Assembly: GCF_018129385.1 (NCBI RefSeq)
Contig: NZ_JAFCLN010000003.1
Location: 62,001 to 126,000 of the forward strand
Source: Bradyrhizobium lablabi
GTDB lineage: Bacteria > Pseudomonadota > Alphaproteobacteria > Rhizobiales > Xanthobacteraceae
Length of the DNA: 64,000 nucleotides
Direction of reading: 5' to 3'
Below the pieces are notes generated by a model. It saw nothing but the letters and a program-made list of their open reading frames with translations, ran no database searches and was not told the origin of the DNA. Below are positions 53,969 through 62,189 of the stretch, piece by piece. Both the position numbers and the translations under genes were made by a program. Every line of letters starts with the position of its first letter. Position 1 is the stretch's first letter.

Positions 53969-53969
53969 A

Positions 53970-54359
53970 TCAGACCGCCGATGCGACGGCGGCTCGCTGC
54001 CGGCCGCCGTAATCATGCGCGAGCAGCGAGCACGCACCCATAATGACGGCTCCGCAAAGCGCGAAAAGCGACAATACCAATGGCGGCAAAAGGCAATGAA
54101 ACAGATAGGAGGCCAAGGTGAAGGAAGCGGCAGCGCCGATGATCGCTGTCAGGGACGCCCTTAGCGGGATTGAGAAATCGCAAGACAACGCCCCGTCGAT
54201 GGTCACGGCCATTGCCGCCACAGCGAAGGTGAAGAGGAAGAATATAGTTGCAAGGAATGAGGCAAAGCCGCTTGGGCCGCCGGCGGAAACCACTGTCAGC
54301 GCGGCAATAAGCGCAACCACCGAGGGACCTGCGACCAGAAACACGAAAGCTCTTTTCAT
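53970..54359 (-). CDS. Small four-helix membrane protein
   Basis: 129 residues from the ATG at 54357-54359 (MKRAFVFLVAGPSVVALIAALTVV), with AAGG upstream. Four membrane helices are predicted with short loops. No family is recognised. It follows the YiaA/B-like gene by 103 bases on the same strand and precedes the 48-residue protein, so it may belong to the envelope set controlled by the TetR protein at 55616. Confidence 0.55.
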   Translation of the reverse strand: MKRAFVFLVAGPSVVALIAALTVVSAGGPSGFASFLATIFFLFTFAVAAMAVTIDGALSCDFSIPLRASLTAIIGAAASFTLASYLFHCLLPPLVLSLFALCGAVIMGACSLLAHDYGGRQRAAVASAV

Positions 54360-54462
54360 CGACGTCAACCTTGTGAGATGTCGCAATTGCCTGATCGGTG
54401 CAGCGGTCGGCGGGCGGCTGGAGATCACCGCCCGCCGCCCCGCTACTCACCTCCCTTCAACT

Positions 54463-54756
54463 TCACGCCGCGCGCGAGCTGCGCTCGACTTCCATCAGGA
54501 GGCGCTCGGCCTTGGCGTCCTCGATGCGGTTGACCAGTTTGCCGCTCTCGTGGTTGTCGCGCATCGTCTTGGTCATGGTGATGCAGGACTGGGTGAGCAT
54601 CAGGAAGCCCATGGTGAGGTAGCCCTTGATCGCCAGGTCGAGCGGCAGCAGCCAGATGCCGATGCCGACCATGAAGGCCGAGGCGCCGAACGAGATGTAG
54701 GTGAAGGCGACCCAAGCGGGGCTGTGCTGGGCGGCGACGGGATGATTGGTGTTCAT
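54463..54756 (-). CDS. YiaA/YiaB-family inner membrane protein
   Basis: 97 residues with an ideal AAGGAG before the ATG. Two helices in WVAFTYISFGASAFMVGIGIWLLPLDLAIKGYLTMGFLML (quoted here in two parts of the same stretch) and the C-terminal charged tail MRDNHESGKLVNRIEDAKAE match the yiaA/B family, which is found with PspA-like genes. It lies 59 bases downstream of the PspA-like gene and is probably cotranscribed. Confidence 0.8.
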   Translation of the reverse strand: MNTNHPVAAQHSPAWVAFTYISFGASAFMVGIGIWLLPLDLAIKGYLTMGFLMLTQSCITMTKTMRDNHESGKLVNRIEDAKAERLLMEVERSSRAA

Positions 54757-54815
54757 GGCAATTCTCCTTGTGATGTGGGTTTAAGGTTTCAACTTCAATT
54801 CAACAGTTGCGTGGT

Positions 54816-55514
54816 TCAGGTGGTGGTCTGCGTGCGTTTGGCGTTCAGCCGCGCGAGCACGTCGTCCGCGGTTGATTTGATCCGGGGGCCAAAGCCCTGT
54901 TCGGCGAGTTTCTCGGCGGTCGCGAGCGGGCCGCTCGCGGCGTCGAGTTCGATCAGCGCCTCGTCGGCGGCCTGGGCTTCCATCTGCCGCTCGCGCAGGC
55001 GCTTGAGCGTGTTCTCCGCTTCCGGCAGCGTGGACTCGTAGGGCCGCGCGGCTTCGATGCCGCCGCGGCGGAGGTTGCGCACGGCTTCCGAGGCGCGCGC
55101 GATGCGGCGGCCGCGATCGAGTTCGGTAAGGCGGGCCTCCGCGTTCGAGACATGGCGCTTCAGCCGCGTGATCTCCTGGGCGAACAGCGTGCGCGCGGTC
55201 ATCGCGGCGTCGCGGTCGGCTTCGAGACCCGCGATCTGCTGCGCCGCCTCGCGGGCGAGGTCCTCGCGGCCGCCGTCGAGGGCCGCGGTGGTGCGGACTT
55301 CGAGATCGGCGATGCGCGCGTTGGTGGCTTCCAGCCGGCGGCCTTCCTGCTGGTCCTGCGCAATGGCCAGCGCCAGCGTGCGCTTGCTGCGATCGACGGC
55401 CGCCGCCGCATCGCGCATCTGCTGGTCGAGGATGACGAGCGCAGTGCGGTCTTCCAGTTGCTCCTCGGCGACGGCGATGCCGCCGCGGAAAAGTGTCAAA
55501 ACGGTCTTGAACAT
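54816..55514 (-). CDS. PspA/IM30-family protein
   Basis: 232 residues from the ATG at 55512-55514 (MFKTVLTLFRGGIAVAEEQL). It is nearly all helix, with long coiled-coil segments (LDQQMRDAAAAVDRSKRTLALA, QQIAGLEADRDAAMTARTLFAQEITRLKRH) and the amphipathic first helix that binds lipid in the family. PspA/IM30 proteins form ring or rod assemblies under the inner membrane and help keep the membrane tight. Its promoter faces three palindromes also facing the TetR gene, so it is likely under TetR control. Confidence 0.82.
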   Translation of the reverse strand: MFKTVLTLFRGGIAVAEEQLEDRTALVILDQQMRDAAAAVDRSKRTLALAIAQDQQEGRRLEATNARIADLEVRTTAALDGGREDLAREAAQQIAGLEADRDAAMTARTLFAQEITRLKRHVSNAEARLTELDRGRRIARASEAVRNLRRGGIEAARPYESTLPEAENTLKRLRERQMEAQAADEALIELDAASGPLATAEKLAEQGFGPRIKSTADDVLARLNAKRTQTTT

Positions 55515-55529
55515 TGGTGGCTCCCTGCT

Positions 55530-55544
55530 ATGAGCATTGCTCAT
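55530..55544. promoter_or_regulatory. Palindromic operator 1 for the TetR protein
   Basis: ATGAGCATTGCTCAT: perfect 7-base arms around one central base. It is nearest to the PspA-like gene, starting 16 bases before its ATG, so binding here would block leftward transcription or translation start. Confidence 0.8.
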
Positions 55545-55563
55545 GAGGGGAACGTAGCATATT

Positions 55564-55578
55564 TTGAGCATTGCTCAA
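55564..55578. promoter_or_regulatory. Palindromic operator 2 for the TetR protein
   Basis: TTGAGCATTGCTCAA: same core as operator 1 with perfect 7-base arms. Its centre is 34 bases from that of operator 1 and 22 bases from that of operator 3, so it lies in the middle of the divergent promoter region. Confidence 0.82.
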
Positions 55579-55586
55579 GAATTATT

Positions 55587-55599
55587 TGAGCGACGCTCA
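55587..55599. promoter_or_regulatory. Palindromic operator 3 for the TetR protein
   Basis: TGAGCGACGCTCA: 6-base arms around one central base, same TGAGC/GCTCA ends as operators 1 and 2. It lies 16 bases before the tetR-like start, so it fits autorepression. Confidence 0.78.
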
Positions 55600-55615
55600 T
55601 AAGAACGGTGAACGA

Positions 55616-56215
55616 ATGGTTAAGACATTGGAAAGGCGAGAGAAACAGCGCGAGGAGCTGGTTGCCGCGGCCGAGCGGATGGTTGCGGCGAAAGGTCTCA
55701 GCGGGCTGAAGAGCCGGGAGCTGGCGCGCGAAATCGGTGTCGCCAACGGCGCGGTGTTCAATCTCGTCGCCGACATGGACGAACTGATCCTGCGCGTGGG
55801 CTCGCGGACGCTGGCACGGCTCGACGCCGCGCTCAGTGCGGCCGAAAGCGACAGCGCGCCCTCGCCGGCCGAAACGCTGGTGCGCATCGCAGTCGCCTAT
55901 TGCGATTTCGCGGCGGAAAATCTCGAACTATGGCGCGCGCTGTTCGAGCACCGCATGGCGCCGGAAAAGCCGGTGCCGGAATGGGCGGTCGAGGAGCAGA
56001 TGAACCTGTTCCGCCACATCTATCATCCGCTGGCAAAGCTGTTTCCGAAATGGAGTGCGGATGAGCTGAGCATCACCGCGCGCAGCCTGTTTGCCGCCGT
56101 GCACGGCATGGTGAGCCTTGGGTTGGAGCAGAAGCTGATCGCGGTGCCGGTCGCTGCGCTGCGCGACGAGATCGCGACCCTGGTCAAGGCGACGATCAAG
56201 GGGCTTGCGGACTAA
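55616..56215 (+). CDS. TetR-family transcriptional regulator
   Basis: 199 residues from the ATG at 55616; TTG at 55571 in frame lies inside operator 2 and is unlikely. The N-terminal helix-turn-helix is clear: AAERMVAAKGLSGLKSRELAREIGVANGAVFNLVADMDELIL. The C-terminal ligand-binding helices (LVRIAVAYCDFAAENLELWRALFEHRM, then ITARSLFAAVHGMVSLGLEQ) have no recognised ligand; the WRALFEHRM segment is of the TetR_C_33-like type. It should bind the three TGAGC-N3-GCTCA palindromes upstream and control both itself and the PspA-like gene. Confidence 0.88.
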   Translation: MVKTLERREKQREELVAAAERMVAAKGLSGLKSRELAREIGVANGAVFNLVADMDELILRVGSRTLARLDAALSAAESDSAPSPAETLVRIAVAYCDFAAENLELWRALFEHRMAPEKPVPEWAVEEQMNLFRHIYHPLAKLFPKWSADELSITARSLFAAVHGMVSLGLEQKLIAVPVAALRDEIATLVKATIKGLAD

Positions 56216-56235
56216 CTGGATTGCGCAGTTATTCT

Positions 56236-56266
56236 CGTCATGGCCGGGCTTGTCCCGGCCATGACG
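56236..56266. terminator. Hairpin terminator between convergent genes (family F palindrome)
   Basis: A perfect 13-base stem CGTCATGGCCGGG/CCCGGCCATGACG with five-base loop CTTGT, followed by ACCTTTTC on the plus strand. It is placed between the tetR-like stop (56215) and the qor-like stop (56304), so it can end transcripts from both sides. Confidence 0.75.
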
Positions 56267-56303
56267 ACCTTTTCAATAGATCGCTTTCGACTACTTAGCG
56301 ATG

Positions 56304-57278
56304 TCAAACGGTGAACACGGTGGACCCCGTGGTCTTGCGCGCGGCGAGATCGGCGTGGGCTTTTGCGGCGTCCTTCAGCGGATAGGTCTGGTTCACCTCG
56401 ATCTTCACCGCGCCCGATTTCACCACGTCGAACAATTCGTTCGCCATCGCGACCAGATTCTCGCGCTTGGCGGCGTAGGTGAACAGCGTCGGGCGGGTGA
56501 CGTAGAGCGAGCCCTTGGCAGCCAGCAGGCCGAGATTGAACGGCTCGACCGCGCCGGAGGACTGGCCGAACAGCGCGACGACGCCGAGCGGGGCGAGGCA
56601 GTCGAGCGATTTCAGGAACGTGTCCTTGCCGACGGAATCGTAGACCACGGGGCACTTGTTGCCGCCGGTGATTTCGTCGACGCGTTTGACGAAATCTTCC
56701 TTGGTGTAGTTGATCGTGTGGTCGCAGCCATGGGCTTTTGCGAGCTTGGCTTTCTCCTCGCTGCCGACGGTGCCGATCACGGTGGCGCCGAGATGCTTTG
56801 CCCACTGGGACAGGATGAGGCCGACGCCGCCGGCGGCGGCATGCAGCAGGATGGTGTCGCCGGCCTTCACGCGATAGGTCTGGCGGATCAGGTACTGCGC
56901 GGTCAGGCCCTTTAGCATCATGGCGGCGCCGGTCTTGTCGTCGATGCCGTCGGGCAGTTTCAGCAGACGATCGGCCGGGATCAGCCGCGCTTCGGAATAG
57001 GCGCCGAGCGGCGAATTGCCATAGGCGACGCGGTCGCCGGGCTTCAGGTCGGTGACGCCGGCGCCGACCTCCTCGACCACGCCGGCCCCCTCGCCGCCAA
57101 GCCCGCTCGGCAGCGCCACCTGGTAGAGGCCGGTGCGGTTGTAGATGTCGATGAAGTTGAGGCCGACGGCAGTGTGGCGGATGCGCGCCTCGCCGGGTCC
57201 GGGCTTGCCGACCTGCACCTCCTCCCAGACGAGAACGTCGGGGCCGCCGGTTTTGTGAAAGCGGATGGCATGCGTCAT
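56304..57278 (-). CDS. Quinone oxidoreductase-like, zinc-free MDR family
   Basis: 324 residues. NADPH:quinone reductase landmarks: RIRHTAVGLNFIDIYNRTGLY, GGEGAGVVEEVGAGV, DTILLHAAAGGVGLILSQWAKHLGATVIGTV (nucleotide-binding A-x-x-G-x-x-G) and VVYDSVGKDTFLKSLDCL. No structural zinc cysteines. These cytoplasmic enzymes reduce quinones or enones. It is the last gene of a four-gene leftward operon, 48 bases after the Rieske gene. It may supply electrons to, or act on products of, that pathway. Confidence 0.9.
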   Translation of the reverse strand: MTHAIRFHKTGGPDVLVWEEVQVGKPGPGEARIRHTAVGLNFIDIYNRTGLYQVALPSGLGGEGAGVVEEVGAGVTDLKPGDRVAYGNSPLGAYSEARLIPADRLLKLPDGIDDKTGAAMMLKGLTAQYLIRQTYRVKAGDTILLHAAAGGVGLILSQWAKHLGATVIGTVGSEEKAKLAKAHGCDHTINYTKEDFVKRVDEITGGNKCPVVYDSVGKDTFLKSLDCLAPLGVVALFGQSSGAVEPFNLGLLAAKGSLYVTRPTLFTYAAKRENLVAMANELFDVVKSGAVKIEVNQTYPLKDAAKAHADLAARKTTGSTVFTV

Positions 57279-57326
57279 GGAATACTCTCCTCGATGAGAT
57301 GACGGGGGATGGAATGGCGGGGCGCG

Positions 57327-57740
57327 CTACGTCTCGATGATGACGTAGCTGTCCTCGACATGGACGGGAAAGGTCTCGGCCACGTATGGCCCTTTTTGCA
57401 GCTCCTGGCCACTCTCAACGGCAACCGGGTAGGATCGAACCTTGAAGCGTTTTGGATCGAACCAGGACTGGCCGTTGCGCATGTCGAATTCCCAGCCATG
57501 CCACGGGCAGCGCAGCAGTTCGCCGACGCGGTCGCGGACATAGACGCCCGGCTCCGGCGAGGTCAGCCGCGCGACGCAGGCGGCCTTTTCCAGCGGCGCG
57601 CCTTCATGCGGGCAGCGGTTGAGCAGCGCGAAGAATTCGCCGTTGACGTGGAAGATCACGATGTCGCGGCCTTCCACGCCGACAACCTTGTTGCCGCCGG
57701 GAGGAATGTCCGAGGTACGCGCGACGATGTGACGGGTCAT
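57327..57740 (-). CDS. Rieske [2Fe-2S] ferredoxin
   Basis: 137 residues. The cluster ligands are Cys43/His45 in NRCPHEGAPL and Cys78/His81 in LRCPWHGWEFD, i.e. CxH and CxxH in the standard order. The protein lacks a catalytic oxygenase domain, so it is a stand-alone ferredoxin that would pass electrons to an oxygenase. None is encoded next to it, which is odd. Its start overlaps the upstream amidohydrolase stop by one base. Confidence 0.88.
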   Translation of the reverse strand: MTRHIVARTSDIPPGGNKVVGVEGRDIVIFHVNGEFFALLNRCPHEGAPLEKAACVARLTSPEPGVYVRDRVGELLRCPWHGWEFDMRNGQSWFDPKRFKVRSYPVAVESGQELQKGPYVAETFPVHVEDSYVIIET

Positions 57741-58852
57741 CAGAACTTGTACACTGCTCGCGCGTTCGCGTTGAAGATTTTCTTTCGCTCGGTCTCCGTC
57801 AGCGGCGTCTTGAAGGCAAAGCGCGCGTCGTCATAGTCCCAGTGCGGATAGTCCGACGAGAACAGCAGGCGATCGATGCCGACCCATTCGATCAGCGAGC
57901 GCAGATGTTTTGCCTCGTCCGGCTCGTCGATCGGCTGGGTGGTGAACCAGAAATGCTCCTTCACATATTCGGACGGCTTTCGTTTCAGATGTGGCACCTC
58001 GTCGCGGAATTTCTCGAAATGCTGGTCCATTCGCCACATCGTGGATGGGATCCAGCCGAACCCGCCCTCGATGAAGACGATCTTCAATTTCGGGAAGCGT
58101 TCCGGAATGCCTTCGAGCACCAGGCTGGTGAGCGACGACGCGACCGTGTGCGCGTTCGACTGATGCTCCTCACAATAATAGGACGGCCAGCCGCCGCCGG
58201 TCGGCGCGTGCCCGCCATAGCCGCCGACATGGATGCCGAGCGGCAGGCCGAGCTCTTGCGCACGTGCGTAGATCGGCCAGTAGCGGCGACGGCCGAGCGG
58301 CTCGTTGGCACGCGGAGAGACGTTGATCTGGATGTGCTCGCCGATTTTGGCGCAGCGCTCGATTTCGGCGACGGCAAGCGCCGTGTCGTCCTGCCCGACC
58401 AGGATCGAGGCTTTCAAGCGCGGATCGCGGCGTGACCAGAACTCGAGTTGCCAATCGTTGATGGCGCGGCTGATCGCCGCGCCGAATTCGAGGTTCTGCT
58501 GCGAGAAGATGAAGAGGTCGAGCACCTGCAAAATGCCGAACTCGACGTCGAGCGGATCGAGGTGCTGCTTCTGCATGAAAGCAAGATCGGAGCCCGGCGG
58601 CCCGCCGGTCGGCGGCCAGGCATCGCGCCGCGCGATCAGCGGCGAGGAACGCGGGTAAGGCGTGGTGCCGATATAGGGCGTGCGCAGATGGCTGCCATAG
58701 GTCTTCAGATGCTCCTGCCAGCGCTTTGGCAGGAACTCGTTGAGGTCGCTATGCGCGTGAATGCTCGGATGGACGTCGCAATCGATGATGCGCAGCCGCG
58801 TCGCCGCGGTCTTTTCCTGCTCGAGGATGGGACGGTCGATGACGTCACTCAT
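57740..58852 (-). CDS. ACMSD-like amidohydrolase (Amidohydro_2)
   Basis: 370 residues with an ideal AAGGAGG eight bases before the ATG at 58850-58852. The metal site is IIDCDVHPSIHAH near the N-terminus, and the active-site Asp is in LLFSSDYPHWDYDD. In the family's usual HxH the first His is replaced by Asp (DVH), as in many members of this branch. It is a paralog of the next gene upstream. Probable reaction is hydrolytic or decarboxylating cleavage of a ring-cleavage product. Confidence 0.83.
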   Translation of the reverse strand: MSDVIDRPILEQEKTAATRLRIIDCDVHPSIHAHSDLNEFLPKRWQEHLKTYGSHLRTPYIGTTPYPRSSPLIARRDAWPPTGGPPGSDLAFMQKQHLDPLDVEFGILQVLDLFIFSQQNLEFGAAISRAINDWQLEFWSRRDPRLKASILVGQDDTALAVAEIERCAKIGEHIQINVSPRANEPLGRRRYWPIYARAQELGLPLGIHVGGYGGHAPTGGGWPSYYCEEHQSNAHTVASSLTSLVLEGIPERFPKLKIVFIEGGFGWIPSTMWRMDQHFEKFRDEVPHLKRKPSEYVKEHFWFTTQPIDEPDEAKHLRSLIEWVGIDRLLFSSDYPHWDYDDARFAFKTPLTETERKKIFNANARAVYKF

Positions 58853-58862
58853 GCGAACCTCC

Positions 58863-59924
58863 TTAATTCAGCTTCAACCGAGGAAAGGTTTCAAGCGGAT
58901 TGTCGGCGCACATCCGCGCGACAAGGCCCTTCGGCAGGTTCGGCGGCACCGGATCGTCGCCGTCGAACTGCCAATGCGGATAGTCGGACGCGAACAGGAA
59001 CATCTTCTCCGAGCCGATCTGGTCGATGATATCCTCGACGGCGGTCGCATCGGCCGGCGCGTCGAACGGCTGCATGGTGACGCGAAAATTTTCGCGGATG
59101 ATGGAGGCCGGCTCGCGCTCGACCCAGGGCACCTCGACCCGCACGCCGCGCCAGGTCTTGTTGGCGCGCCACATGAAGGCCGGCAGCCAGCTCACGCCCG
59201 ATTCCATCAGCACGACTTTCAGGTTCGGATATTTGCCGAACACGCCCTCATAGATCAGGCTCAGAATTTGCGCCTGAAACGCCTGCGCTTCCGCCATGTA
59301 GTATTCGTAGCGATAGGACGGCCAGCCGATCGAGCTCGGCGCGGTGCGATAGGCGCTGCCGGCGTGGATCGCGAGCGGCAGCTTGTACTTTTCCGCGAGC
59401 TGATAGATCGGCCAGTAATGGCGGCGGCCGAGCAAGGTCTCGCCCTGCGACAGCACGAGGATGGAGACGAAGCGGTCGTCGGACGCGCGGCGCTCGATCT
59501 CTTCCAGCGCGAGATCCGGCGCCTGGATCGGTACCACGATGGAGGCGCGCAGCCGCTTGTCCTTATCGAGCCATTCGGCCGTGATCCAGTCGTTGATCGC
59601 CTTGCAGAAGCCGGCGGCCATGTAGGGATCGTAGACTGCCTGCGCGCCGTAGACGACGTTGCAGATCGCGTGGCTGGCCCCTAACTGGTCGAATGCGCCG
59701 CGCTGCACCATCGAGAGATCGCTCCCCGGCTTGCTGCCGTCCTCCGGCCGCCAGTCGGTGCGGCCGCAAAACGGCATGTTCGGCGGATAGGAATTGAGGT
59801 CGAGGCCGTCGATGGCGCGGCTCACCACCTGCTCTTTCCAGTGATCGTCGAGATAGGGCAGCAGCGTCGTGCGCGTTCCGCCCACCGCCGGGTGGATGTC
59901 GCAGTCGATGCGCATGGCGACCAT
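58863..59924 (-). CDS. ACMSD-like amidohydrolase (Amidohydro_2)
   Basis: 353 residues from the ATG at 59922-59924 (MVAMRIDCDIHPAVGG), with GGGGAAA upstream; the extra 60 codons of the longer frame have no similarity. Metal-binding DIH is in RIDCDIHPAV and the Asp motif in FLFASDYPHWQFDG. It resembles the protein encoded next downstream, in motifs and length, but differs enough to act on another substrate or partner. First gene of the four-gene operon 59924-56304. Confidence 0.83.
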   Translation of the reverse strand: MVAMRIDCDIHPAVGGTRTTLLPYLDDHWKEQVVSRAIDGLDLNSYPPNMPFCGRTDWRPEDGSKPGSDLSMVQRGAFDQLGASHAICNVVYGAQAVYDPYMAAGFCKAINDWITAEWLDKDKRLRASIVVPIQAPDLALEEIERRASDDRFVSILVLSQGETLLGRRHYWPIYQLAEKYKLPLAIHAGSAYRTAPSSIGWPSYRYEYYMAEAQAFQAQILSLIYEGVFGKYPNLKVVLMESGVSWLPAFMWRANKTWRGVRVEVPWVEREPASIIRENFRVTMQPFDAPADATAVEDIIDQIGSEKMFLFASDYPHWQFDGDDPVPPNLPKGLVARMCADNPLETFPRLKLN

Positions 59925-60118
59925 CGTTGTTTCCCCGGAGTGGTTTCCTCGGACGTCGTTATTGGCGGCGCGCTGCCGCAGCGGCAAATGTGCCGCCGAT
60001 GGCGGCCAAGCGCAAGGGCGGCCGACGCCATGCAGGGCTTGTCCGGCATGCGGAAAACGCAACCAGTCGCAGCTCGACATGCGGACAAATGCCGCACGGC
60101 CGGTCATCATCGGAAGAG

Positions 60119-61369
60119 TTATGCCGCGCTCGCCTGGACGATCTGTTCCAGCTCGCTCACAAGACTTTGCTTGCTGACCTCGGCCGTGGAAATTTCGCTC
60201 AAGTCGCGGGCTGCGGCGCGATACCGAGGATCCTCCGTCAATCGGCCGATCGCAGCAGCGATTTCCGTTTCGGTGGCTGATGGCGCCAGGGTCAAGCCGG
60301 CGCCGCAGGCTTCGACGCGCGCTGCGACGTCGCCCTGATCGCGCCCCATCGGCATCACCAACAGCGGCAGGCCGTGCAACAGCGCCCGGCTCACCGTGCC
60401 ATGGCCGCCATGGGTCACGACGAGCGAAACTTCCTTCATGACGGCATCATGCGGCGCGCTGGGCAATAGTGTCACATTCGCCGGCGCGTGGAGCGAGACG
60501 CCGTCAAGAGCCGGCCCGAGCGTTGCAACCGCTTCCATCCCGATGCGCCCGATCGCGTTGACGACGCGTTGCAGCGCGTCGGCCTGGCCCTGATTCGTCG
60601 TGCTGAAGGAAACCAGTGCACGAGGACGATCGGACGTTCGGGACCAGGGGAAAGTCCACGGCTTCGACCAATCCGATAAATCCAGCAGCGGGCCGATATA
60701 ACGAACGTTGCCGGGCAGCCGGTCGGCGGGAAAATCAAATGCCGCGCTCATGGCGATCAGGAGGCGGGCGGGCCGATCGAACAGGTCCAGCACATCGCCG
60801 CATGCGGCAAGCTGCAGGCTGGCGCGCGCCTCGTTCAGCATCGGCAGCCATTCGTTCATGACGGCGATGAACCGGCTGGTCGAAGCTTCGACCCGCAGGC
60901 GCTCGCCGAGTGTGCGCGGTGCGGACAAGCCGCTGCCGACCGGCGGTATGCCGGGCAAAGGCCGTATGCTGACTGTGGGCGAGAGCAGCGCGCAGGGAAT
61001 GCGCGCGGCCTCGGCGGCCAGCACGGAGCCGAACAAGGCGCTGTCGGTCAATAATCCGTCGGTCGGGGCGCGCCTGATTTCATCCAGCGTATCAGCTCCG
61101 CGCGCGGCGGCCGGGCCAAACAGGAGTTCATCGCACGCGATTTCAAACGGCTCGCCGCCCTGCGCAATCGGCGAGAAGCGTGGCTCTCGCTGCCAGGTGG
61201 CAAAGCCGAAGCCTGCGGCCTCCACCGGTTCGCGCGCGTCTGCGCGTGCAATGAATCTGACATCATGGCCACTTTCGCGCAATTGCCGCGCTGCGGTCAG
61301 GGTCGGGCCGAGATGGCCCGGGCCTCCCCAGGACGCCACCAGAAAATTGCAGGAAGAATTGCGAGACAT
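60119..61369 (-). CDS. MGT-family UDP-glycosyltransferase (GT1)
   Basis: 416 residues. The N-terminal FLVASWGGPGHLGPTLTAARQLRESGHDVRFIA is typical of GT1 macrolide- or sterol-type glycosyltransferases, and the C-terminal donor site is VTHGGHGTVSRALLHGLPLLVMPMGRDQGDVAARVE, a bacterial version of the plant PSPG motif. Members glycosylate small lipophilic molecules in the cytoplasm. It is separate from the exopolysaccharide locus and is more likely to modify a metabolite or a lipid. It lies 194 bases upstream of the amidohydrolase operon. Confidence 0.83.
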   Translation of the reverse strand: MSRNSSCNFLVASWGGPGHLGPTLTAARQLRESGHDVRFIARADAREPVEAAGFGFATWQREPRFSPIAQGGEPFEIACDELLFGPAAARGADTLDEIRRAPTDGLLTDSALFGSVLAAEAARIPCALLSPTVSIRPLPGIPPVGSGLSAPRTLGERLRVEASTSRFIAVMNEWLPMLNEARASLQLAACGDVLDLFDRPARLLIAMSAAFDFPADRLPGNVRYIGPLLDLSDWSKPWTFPWSRTSDRPRALVSFSTTNQGQADALQRVVNAIGRIGMEAVATLGPALDGVSLHAPANVTLLPSAPHDAVMKEVSLVVTHGGHGTVSRALLHGLPLLVMPMGRDQGDVAARVEACGAGLTLAPSATETEIAAAIGRLTEDPRYRAAARDLSEISTAEVSKQSLVSELEQIVQASAA

Positions 61370-61565
61370 GGCTTGCCTACGCCGTGAATTGCTCTGTTCG
61401 CCGCGCCTAGTCTGGCGAAGTCAGGCAAAACCGTCTTGGCATTTTCGGACGCGTGATTCAGCGTTCCGTGATCGAACGTGAACCGCGGCTTGCAGATGAC
61501 GCAAACTTCATATTGCCGTTCGGGAACGCATGTAAGATGAGCCGATTGAGACAAAGGAAACGAAG

Positions 61566-62045
61566 ATGAAGCTGGCCCGCATCGCCGCACTTGCCCTTTC
61601 CCTGTCGGCCGCCTGCATCTCCACGGCGCTCGCGGGATCCTCCTCGGGATCGCCGGCGCTGGCAGTGGCCGCGCTGATCGCGCCCTATTCGCCGGACCTG
61701 TCGGCGCTCGACAAGGTGACGGTCGCCGCGCTGTTCGACGGCGAGAGCGGCAAGGTCGCGGCAAAGAAGATTTCCGTCACCGCCGACAAGATCACGTGCC
61801 GGACCAGCAATGTCGACCTGACGTCGCGCTCCTGCGAGCTGTCGTTCAAGGACGGCACGCATGCCCTGAAAGGACGCGAAGCCAATGAACTGTTCGCGAC
61901 CATGGCGCTCGCGGGCGTCGCTCCCGAGGGCGCTGCCGGATCGAACATTGCGGGCGCGTCAAAGCTGCGTTGCACCCTCGACATCGCCGCCATCAAGCAG
62001 AAGGACGGCGGCGGCGCCTCCTGCTCATTCGAAGCCGGTAATTAG
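61566..62045 (+). CDS. Hypothetical exported protein
   Basis: 159 residues with AAAGGAAA before the ATG. A signal peptide (MKLARIAALALSLSAACISTALA) is followed by a small mixed alpha/beta domain with cysteines in TCRTSNVDLTSRSCELSFKDG and KLRCTLDIAAIKQKDGGGASCSFE, which could form two disulfides in the periplasm. No family is recognised. It is 145 bases upstream of the sulfite dehydrogenase gene. Confidence 0.6.
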   Translation: MKLARIAALALSLSAACISTALAGSSSGSPALAVAALIAPYSPDLSALDKVTVAALFDGESGKVAAKKISVTADKITCRTSNVDLTSRSCELSFKDGTHALKGREANELFATMALAGVAPEGAAGSNIAGASKLRCTLDIAAIKQKDGGGASCSFEAGN

Positions 62046-62189
62046 CGTCGCCCTTCAGCGCGGCGAAAGGCCGCCCCTCGCCGTGAGCGGTGGATGCCGC
62101 GCCACACCCCTTGCCGCCAATGCGGAAAGCGAAAATACTCGCCTCGAAAGCGGACGTAATCCGCTGGATTGGCGCAAGGGGAGGAAACC

